Below are positions 5,675 through 10,389 of a stretch of 10,389 nucleotides of DNA, piece by piece (within the stretch, counting starts at the first letter, position 1; every line of letters begins with the position of its first letter). A program made the translations under genes and the position numbers. The stretch spans positions 1 through 10,389 of the forward strand of contig DKZT01000015.1 in the NCBI GenBank assembly GCA_002493755.1, written 5' to 3'. The stretch is from Ruminococcaceae bacterium UBA7067 (GTDB taxonomy: Bacteria; Bacillota; Clostridia; Oscillospirales; Acutalibacteraceae). The notes below the pieces were generated by a model. That model was given only the letters and a program-made list of their open reading frames with translations, had not been told where the DNA came from and did not search any database.

Positions 5675-5705
5675 GAGTTTTGAGGATTGAGTTTTGAGTT
5701 TTGAG
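5675..5705. repeat. Heptad array, GAGTTTT units (left arm)
   Basis: Units GAGTTTT, GAGGATT, GAGTTTT and GAGTTTT plus a terminal GAG run in 7-bp phase. It lies directly after the 5660-5674 hairpin and faces the complementary array at 5935-5972. Confidence 0.9.
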
Positions 5706-5711
5706 AAACCC

Positions 5712-5934
5712 GAAACGAGGTAAGCCTTCCCCTGGAGGAAATTTCCCTGTTAGGGGAAATGTCAGCGTAGCTGACAAAAGGGTGCCCGTTTCTGGAAGAA
5801 AAAGGTGGCGATAGCCGGATGAGGTGGCGGTCGCTCTGCTTAGTCTATCCAAAGCGTTCATCGGTTCGAGCATCCCCTCATCAGTCGCCCGAGGGCGACA
5901 GCTTCCCCCCAAGGGAAGCCTAAGCTCGTTTCAA
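5712..5934. mobile_element. Palindromic intergenic element with imperfect terminal inverted repeats (MITE-like)
   Basis: The ends are inverted repeats: GAAACGAGGTAAGCCTTCCC on the left, and on the opposite strand of the right end GAAACGAGCTTAGGCTTCCC. Inside are the perfect hairpin GTCAGC-GTA-GCTGAC (5761-5775), ATTTCCC/GGGAAAT, and opposed copies of a GGTGGCGA...GGATGAGG type motif. The right end shares 17 of 18 bases with 2062-2079. No convincing gene is present. It fills most of the 586-bp gap before the glutamine synthetase gene. The remaining 5973-6091 is AT-rich, with a GTGCTT-N13-AAGCAC dyad (6020-6044) and A-tracts just upstream of the promoter that could act as an UP element. Confidence 0.65.
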
Positions 5935-5972
5935 CTAAAAACTCCAAACTCCAAACTCCAAACTCAAAACTC
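5935..5972. repeat. Heptad array, CTCCAAA units (right arm)
   Basis: Units CTAAAAA, three CTCCAAA, CTCAAAA and a terminal CTC run in perfect 7-bp phase. It mirrors the 5675-5705 array and matches the window-opening array at 4-52. Confidence 0.9.
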
Positions 5973-6091
5973 GATTATGCAACTAAAATTTGCCAACTTG
6001 TTAAAATAACACAAAAACAGTGCTTAATATGATGAAACAAGCACCTAAATGCAAGTTTAAAAAAAAATCTTGCAAAATTTAAGAAAAAGGG

Positions 6092-6120
6092 TTGACAAAT
6101 CAATTTCGATGATATATACT
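6092..6120 (+). promoter_or_regulatory. Promoter of the type III glutamine synthetase gene
   Basis: TTGACA (6092-6097) and TATACT (6115-6120) are spaced by 17 nt, with A-tracts directly upstream. Transcription would begin near 6127, giving a leader of about 90 nt that contains the hairpin at 6137-6184. Confidence 0.85.
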
Positions 6121-6136
6121 TGACAACAGAAACACA

Positions 6137-6184
6137 GCAATGGCGCTGAGGGAAGTTAATCCTTCAGCGCCCTTTGCCGTTTTT
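6137..6184 (+). terminator. Terminator-like leader hairpin (putative attenuator) before glnN
   Basis: GGCGCTGAGGGA (6142-6153) pairs with TCCTTCAGCGCC (6160-6171) in a 12-bp stem with one G-U pair and a hexaloop AGTTAA. The stem is extended by GCAA/TTGC (6137-6140, 6074-style pairing partner at 6174-6177) across a small internal loop. Two bases later comes a run of five T (6180-6184). This is a credible intrinsic terminator sitting between the promoter and its gene, 34 nt before the ATG. That arrangement implies attenuation or antitermination. The regulator is not identified. Confidence 0.65.
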
Positions 6185-6218
6185 AGACAATTTTTAAACA
6201 GGATAGGAGAGTTTTAAA

Positions 6219-8318
6219 ATGTCAAAAGTAGTTAATGTTCCGGAAATCTTCGGAAGTCTTGTTTTTGACGACGCTACCATGAAAGAGCGCCTGCCTAAGC
6301 AGACCTACAAGGCTCTTAAAAAGACAATTCAGGACGGCGATGTGCTTGACCTCAACATTGCCAACATCGTAGCAAACGCTATGAAGGACTGGGCGGTGGA
6401 AAAGGGCGCAACCCACTACACCCACTGGTTCCAGCCGATGACAGGCATCACGGCAGAAAAGCACGACAGCTTCATTAACCCGACCGACGATGGCAAGGTA
6501 ATAATGGAGTTCTCGGGCAAGGAGCTTATCAAGGGCGAGCCTGACGCGTCATCATTCCCGTCCGGCGGCATCAGAGCTACCTTTGAGGCGAGAGGCTACA
6601 CAGCGTGGGACCCGACCTCATATGCGTTTATCAAGGACGGCACACTTTGCATACCGACAGCCTTCTGTTCTTACACAGGCGAGGTATTAGACAAGAAAAC
6701 TCCTCTTCTCCGTTCAATGGAGAGAATCAGCGACGAGGCAGTCAGAGTTTTAAGACTTTTCGGCGACACGGAAACAACAAGAGTTGTTACAACCGTAGGA
6801 CCCGAGCAGGAGTACTTCCTGATTGACAGAGACCTTTATCTTGAAAGAAAAGACCTTATCTATACAGGCAGAACACTTTTCGGCGCAAAGGCACCAAAGG
6901 GACAGGAGCTTGAGGACCATTACTTCGGCGCTATCAGACCGAGAGTAGTTGAGTTTATGGCTGACCTCGACCGTGAGCTTTGGAAGCTCGGTATTCTCGC
7001 CAAAACAAAGCACAACGAGGTTGCTCCGGCACAGCACGAGCTTGCCCCGATTTTCACAACAACAAACCTCGCAACCGACCACAACCAGCTTACAATGGAG
7101 ATTATGAAGAAAACAGCCGAGAAGCACGGTCTTGTTTGTCTCCTCCACGAGAAGCCGTTCGCAGGCGTTAACGGCAGCGGTAAGCACAACAACTGGTCAA
7201 TTTCAACCAACACAGGCAAAAACCTCCTTGACCCGGGCAAAAAGCCGGCAGAGAACACACAGTTCCTGCTCTTCCTTGCAGCGGTTGTAAAGGGTGTTGA
7301 TGAATATCAGGATCTTCTCAGAGTTTCTGTTGCAAGCGCAGGCAACGACCACCGTCTTGGCGCTAACGAGGCTCCTCCGGCTATCATTTCAATGTTCCTC
7401 GGCGATGAGCTTCAGGCTGTTGTTGATTCAATTGTAGGCGGCACAGAGTATTCATCCGGCAAGGCTCCGACAATGCAGTTAGGTTCAAATGTTCTTCCTG
7501 ATTTCATAAAGGATACAACAGACAGAAACCGTACATCACCGTTTGCCTTTACCGGCAACAAATTTGAGTTCCGTATGCTCGGCTCGGCTCTTAACATTGC
7601 CTGCTCGAACATTATGCTCAACACAATAGTTGCTGAGGAGCTTGCAGAGTTTTCTGATGAGCTTGAAAAGGCTGAGGATTTCGACAGCGCTGTTAAGGCA
7701 CTCATCAAAAAGACTCTTTCAGAGCATCAGAGAATTATATTCAACGGCGACGGCTATGATGAGCAGTGGGTTGTTGAAGCAGAGAGAAGAGGACTTTCAA
7801 ACCTGCGTTCAACGCCGGAGGCTCTTAAGAAGTACCTCACAGAGAAGAATGTTGCTCTGTTTGTAAAGCACAAGGTATATTCCGAGGTTGAGCTTCAGTC
7901 AAGATATGAGATTCAGCTTGAGAACTACTCAAAGGTTATCAACATTGAGGCTGAAACAATGCTCGATATGTCTAAGAAAGACATTCTTCCGTCAGTATCA
8001 TCATTCGTCAGAGAGCTTACCGACACGGCGCTTTCAAAGAAAGCGCTTTCAGACACTATCCCGTGCGATGTTGAAATTGAGCTTGCAGAAAAGCTTTCAA
8101 AGCTTCTTTCCTGCTTTGCAAAGAAGATTACTGCGCTTGAAGAAGCTCTTATCAAGGCTAAGGACGTTGAGGGTGCACAGGAGTTGGCTGATTACTATCA
8201 GCAGGTTGTATTCGCCGCAATGTCAGAGCTGAGAGCAGTGGGCGATGAGATGGAGGTCAATGTAGCTGCTGATTACTGGCCTTATCCGTCCTACGGCGAT
8301 ATGCTGTTCAGTGTTTAA
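6219..8318 (+). CDS. glnN: Glutamine synthetase type III (GSIII)
   Basis: This 699-residue cytoplasmic enzyme makes glutamine from glutamate, ammonia and ATP. Its length is right for GSIII and far longer than GSI (about 440-470). Seen: the GSIII N-terminus with VPEIFGSLVFDDATMKERLP (7-26), HYTHWFQPMTG (66-76), GPEQEYFLID (194-203) with metal-binding glutamates, NEVAPAQHELAPIF (266-279), the ATP/glutamate region NGSGKHNNWS (318-327), GANEAPPAIIS (381-391) and PFAFTGNKFEFRMLGS (441-456). A long C-terminal helical part follows to 699. AGGAGAG lies 8 nt before the ATG. The gene has its own promoter and a terminator-like leader, and an Amt-PII fusion gene follows 200 bp downstream, so both steps of ammonium capture are together. 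Confidence 0.97.
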   Translation: MSKVVNVPEIFGSLVFDDATMKERLPKQTYKALKKTIQDGDVLDLNIANIVANAMKDWAVEKGATHYTHWFQPMTGITAEKHDSFINPTDDGKVIMEFSGKELIKGEPDASSFPSGGIRATFEARGYTAWDPTSYAFIKDGTLCIPTAFCSYTGEVLDKKTPLLRSMERISDEAVRVLRLFGDTETTRVVTTVGPEQEYFLIDRDLYLERKDLIYTGRTLFGAKAPKGQELEDHYFGAIRPRVVEFMADLDRELWKLGILAKTKHNEVAPAQHELAPIFTTTNLATDHNQLTMEIMKKTAEKHGLVCLLHEKPFAGVNGSGKHNNWSISTNTGKNLLDPGKKPAENTQFLLFLAAVVKGVDEYQDLLRVSVASAGNDHRLGANEAPPAIISMFLGDELQAVVDSIVGGTEYSSGKAPTMQLGSNVLPDFIKDTTDRNRTSPFAFTGNKFEFRMLGSALNIACSNIMLNTIVAEELAEFSDELEKAEDFDSAVKALIKKTLSEHQRIIFNGDGYDEQWVVEAERRGLSNLRSTPEALKKYLTEKNVALFVKHKVYSEVELQSRYEIQLENYSKVINIEAETMLDMSKKDILPSVSSFVRELTDTALSKKALSDTIPCDVEIELAEKLSKLLSCFAKKITALEEALIKAKDVEGAQELADYYQQVVFAAMSELRAVGDEMEVNVAADYWPYPSYGDMLFSV

Positions 8319-8345
8319 TACTTAAAATTATATAGATTTTTACTA

Positions 8346-8409
8346 AGGCACAAAGGCGTGTTACGGATTTTTTAATTTTGGAATGTTCAGAGGAATCCGT
8401 TGCACGCCT
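8346..8409 (+). promoter_or_regulatory. Long hairpin, copy 1 of tandem pair between glnN and amt
   Basis: AGGCGTG (8353-8360 region) pairs with CACGCCT (8403-8409), and CGGATT with AATCCG (8394-8399). They are joined through U-G, U-U and A-U, giving a stem of about 16 bp around an AT-rich loop. The 5' arm from 8346 to 8368 is identical over 23 nt to the start of copy 2. No strong T-run follows this copy. It may end the glnN message or belong to the amt leader. Confidence 0.6.
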
Positions 8410-8432
8410 GTAATTTTATATTCTATTATTTC

Positions 8433-8493
8433 AGGCACAAAGGCGTGTTACGGATCAGTCAAAGGGGAATCCGTTATACGCCTTTATATTTTT
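8433..8493 (+). terminator. Long hairpin, copy 2, with T-rich tail (attenuator or terminator before amt)
   Basis: AAAGGCGT pairs with ACGCCTTT (8478-8485), and CGGAT with ATCCG. They are joined by G-U, U-A, U-U and A-U. Compared with copy 1, two joining pairs changed (G-C to G-U, U-G to U-A) without loss of pairing, which supports a real RNA fold. The tail TTTATATTTTT makes it terminator-like. It ends 8 nt before the AGGAGGG ribosome site of amt. It could stop glnN readthrough conditionally or unconditionally. Confidence 0.6.
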
Positions 8494-8517
8494 GAATTTT
8501 TCAGGAGGGAAATAAAA

Positions 8518-10239
8518 ATGGATAATGTTTTAAACACCGTAAACTCCGTTATCTTCGGCACCGAGGGTGTATGGTTTTTAATCGGTGCGGCACTTGTTTT
8601 CTTTATGCAGGCTGGCTTTGCAATGGTTGAAACAGGCTTTACAAGAGCCAAGAATGCCGCAAATATCATAATGAAGAACCTTATGGACTTCTGTATCGGT
8701 ACTGTGGTATTTATGCTTTTGGGCTTCGGTCTTATGATGGGCGAGGACGCATTCTTCGGTCTTATCGGTTTGCCGAACCTCGATTTGTTCACAAACTTCG
8801 CAAACTTCCCGTGGCACAACTTCGTATTCAATATGGTATTCTGCGCAACAGCGGCAACAATCGTTTCCGGTGCTATGGCAGAAAGAACAAAGTTTATCTC
8901 TTACTGTATTTACAGCGGCATCATCAGCCTGATTGTATACCCGATTGAGGCTCACTGGGTATGGGGCGGCGGCTGGCTTTCACAGCTCGGCTTCCTCGAT
9001 TTCGCAGGCTCGGCTGCTATACATACTGTCGGCGGTGTATCGGCTCTTATCGGCGCAATCATTCTCGGACCACGTATCGGAAAGTACGGCAAGAAGGGCA
9101 AGGTGAACGCTATTCCCGGTCACAGCCTGACTCTCGGCGCACTCGGCGTATTCATTCTCTGGTTCGGCTGGTACGGTTTTAACGGCGCTGCTGCCGACAA
9201 CGCAGACCACCTCGGTCAGATTTTCCTTACAACAACAATCGCTCCTGCGGTTGCAACAGTTACAACAATGATATTCACCTGGATAAAGAACGGCAAGCCC
9301 GATGTTTCAATGTCGCTCAACGGCTCGCTCGCAGGTCTTGTTGCAATCACGGCTCCCTGCGCAGATACTGACGCTTTAGGCGCAGCAATAATCGGTCTGG
9401 TAGCAGGTATTCTCATTGTAGTAGCAGTTGAATTTATCGACATCAAGCTCAAGATAGATGACCCTGTCGGCGCAGTAGCAGTTCACGGCGTAAACGGCAT
9501 CTGGGGTACACTTGCAGTAGGTCTTTTCGCAACAGGTGAGGGTCAGGACGGCGTTAAAGGCTTGTTCTACGGCGGCGGCTTTGAACAGCTCGGTATTCAG
9601 GCTCTGGGTATTGCAGCTATCATCGCATTCGTTGTAGTTACTATGACAATCACATTCCAGCTTATCAAGCACACAGTAGGCCTCAGAGCTTCAAAAGAGG
9701 AAGAGCTTGTCGGTCTTGACGCAACAGAGCACGGTATGCCGAACTCCTATGCAGACTTTATGCCGGCTACGCTTCCGCTTAAGGGTTCTGACCTTACAGA
9801 GGGCGAGGTTGCTGCTCCTGTAGCTGCCGCAGTTCCGGTACACGTTAATAACGAGGGCGTATATGACAATCCTGACGGCAAGAAGCTTACAAAGATTGAC
9901 ATTGTCTGCAAGCAGAGCAAGTTTGACGACCTTAAGGTTGCACTTAACGAAATCGGCGTAACAGGTATGACTGTAACACAGGTTCTCGGCTGCGGCGTAC
10001 AAAAGGGTAAGCCTGAATTCTACCGTGGTGTTCCTGTTGAGGTTAACCTCCTGCCGAAGGTACAGGTTGAAATCGTTGTATGCTCTGTTCCTGTTAAGCA
10101 GGTTATCGACACAGCCGTTAAGGCTCTTTACACAGGTCATATCGGCGACGGAAAGATTTTCGTATATGAGGTATTGGACGTAGTTAAGGTTCGCACAGGC
10201 GAATCCGGCGGTCAGGCTTTGGTTGACCCCGAGGATTAA
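8518..10239 (+). CDS. amt: Ammonium channel (Amt) with fused C-terminal PII signalling domain
   Basis: This 573-residue membrane protein conducts ammonium. The Amt part (about 1-415) has the family pattern of 11 membrane helices. It contains GFTRAKNAANIIMKN (40-54), AHWVWGGGWL (145-154), D161, the pore histidines H169 (IHTVGG) and H323 (VHGVNG), and WFGWYGFNG (215-223). A charged C-terminal tail and an Ala/Pro/Val-rich linker (about 417-445) lead to a PII domain (about 456-565): LNEIGVTGMTVTQVLGCG, the T-loop QKGKPEFYRGVPVEVNLLPK (495-514), and GHIGDGKIFVYE with VRTGE. In the T-loop the Tyr that is uridylylated in enteric PII (Tyr51) is Val507, while Tyr502 is kept. Normally Amt and PII are separate partners; fusion ties sensor to channel. 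The frame is open to 8383, but AGGAGGG 9 nt before the ATG fixes the start. Confidence 0.96.
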   Translation: MDNVLNTVNSVIFGTEGVWFLIGAALVFFMQAGFAMVETGFTRAKNAANIIMKNLMDFCIGTVVFMLLGFGLMMGEDAFFGLIGLPNLDLFTNFANFPWHNFVFNMVFCATAATIVSGAMAERTKFISYCIYSGIISLIVYPIEAHWVWGGGWLSQLGFLDFAGSAAIHTVGGVSALIGAIILGPRIGKYGKKGKVNAIPGHSLTLGALGVFILWFGWYGFNGAAADNADHLGQIFLTTTIAPAVATVTTMIFTWIKNGKPDVSMSLNGSLAGLVAITAPCADTDALGAAIIGLVAGILIVVAVEFIDIKLKIDDPVGAVAVHGVNGIWGTLAVGLFATGEGQDGVKGLFYGGGFEQLGIQALGIAAIIAFVVVTMTITFQLIKHTVGLRASKEEELVGLDATEHGMPNSYADFMPATLPLKGSDLTEGEVAAPVAAAVPVHVNNEGVYDNPDGKKLTKIDIVCKQSKFDDLKVALNEIGVTGMTVTQVLGCGVQKGKPEFYRGVPVEVNLLPKVQVEIVVCSVPVKQVIDTAVKALYTGHIGDGKIFVYEVLDVVKVRTGESGGQALVDPED

Positions 10240-10269
10240 TCAGCCCTATCCTTTTTAATTCACATAACA

Positions 10270-10307
10270 AGAAAAAGCTCCCGAGGGAAACCTTGGGAGC
10301 TTTTTCT
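10270..10307 (+). terminator. Intrinsic terminator after amt
   Basis: AGAAAAAGCTCCCGAGG pairs with CCTTGGGAGCTTTTTCT, one G-U apart from perfect, around a GAAA tetraloop. The 3' arm carries five T. It begins 31 nt after the amt stop codon and is symmetric enough to act from both sides. Confidence 0.9.
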
Positions 10308-10389
10308 GCGGTGCAAGCACCGCAGAAATGAAATAAATCCCTATGGGATTTGTGAAATATCGCTCTGCGATATGAAATAGCTTCGCTAT
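10303..10389. repeat. Chain of small hairpins joined by GAAAT linkers (truncated by window end)
   Basis: Four perfect stems follow each other: TTTCTGCGGTGC/GCACCGCAGAAA (10303-10328, 2-nt centre), AAATCCC-TAT-GGGATTT (10335-10351), ATATCGC-TCT-GCGATAT (10357-10373) and ATAGC-TTC-GCTAT (10377-10389). They are joined by GAAAT-containing linkers such as TGAAAT and GTGAAAT. Stem sequences differ while linkers recur, so the array is not a simple tandem repeat. No gene was seen. It probably continues past the window. Confidence 0.75.

Noticed and set aside
5571..6009. Possible genes in 5571-5912 (minus) and 5824-6009 (plus)
   Set aside because: Both are read through the palindromic core and heptads, with repeat-derived peptides and no RBS.
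6127..6218. Cyanobacterial-type glutamine riboswitch (glnA RNA) or a full two-hairpin ANTAR site
   Set aside because: Only one hairpin is present in about 90 nt, without the multi-stem core of glnA RNA or the A1/G4 loops and second hairpin of ANTAR targets.
6750..7258. Long minus-strand open frames opposite glnN
   Set aside because: Cys/Leu/Ser-rich antisense shadows of a well-conserved gene, with no RBS or family match.
8383..8517. N-terminal extension of Amt from 8383
   Set aside because: The 45 extra residues are encoded by the tandem hairpin region; the ATG at 8518 follows AGGAGGG and starts a normal Amt N-terminus.
9691..10140. 149-residue minus-strand open frame opposite the PII domain
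   Set aside because: Antisense shadow caused by codon bias in the fused amt gene; unusual Asn/Cys/Leu composition and no start signals.

Overview
The window looks like chromosomal DNA from a gut-type clostridium, most likely Oscillospiraceae/Ruminococcaceae (Ruminococcus or [Eubacterium] siraeum-like). This is inferred from gene content, moderate GC, strong Shine-Dalgarno sites, and the dense small palindromic and heptad repeats between genes. No database search was possible.

Left part, minus strand: hisS (47-1345), a small membrane protein of the CmpB/PF06541 'putative ABC transporter permease' family (1546-1938), and a CNNM/CBS/CorC-HlyC membrane protein (2117-3358). Middle, plus strand: a tight three-gene operon of a short PadR-family regulator (3788-4105), a HAAS/DUF1700 membrane protein (4098-4658) and a membrane-anchored DUF4097 beta-solenoid protein (4673-5632). 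It is driven by a consensus promoter whose -10 lies inside a perfect dyad, the likely PadR operator. Right part, plus strand: a nitrogen-assimilation pair of type III glutamine synthetase (6219-8318) and an ammonium channel fused to a PII domain (8518-10239). A terminator-like hairpin sits between the promoter and start of the synthetase gene, and two tandem copies of a long hairpin sit between the two genes. Both look like RNA-level control.

The spaces between genes are unusual. Three intergenic regions share one architecture: an array of 7-bp units reading GAGTTTN or GAGTGRA on the left, a palindrome-rich core, then an array of the complementary unit (CTCNAAA or TCCACTC) on the right. The whole is a large inverted repeat. 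A fourth, right-hand array opens the window. In three cases the stop codon of the neighbouring gene lies inside, or overlaps by two bases, an array. Because 7 is not a multiple of 3, the GAG-strand carries stop codons in all frames. The window closes with a chain of small hairpins joined by GAAAT linkers. These repeats are the least explained content of the window.

No rRNA, tRNA, CRISPR array, transposase or phage gene was seen.
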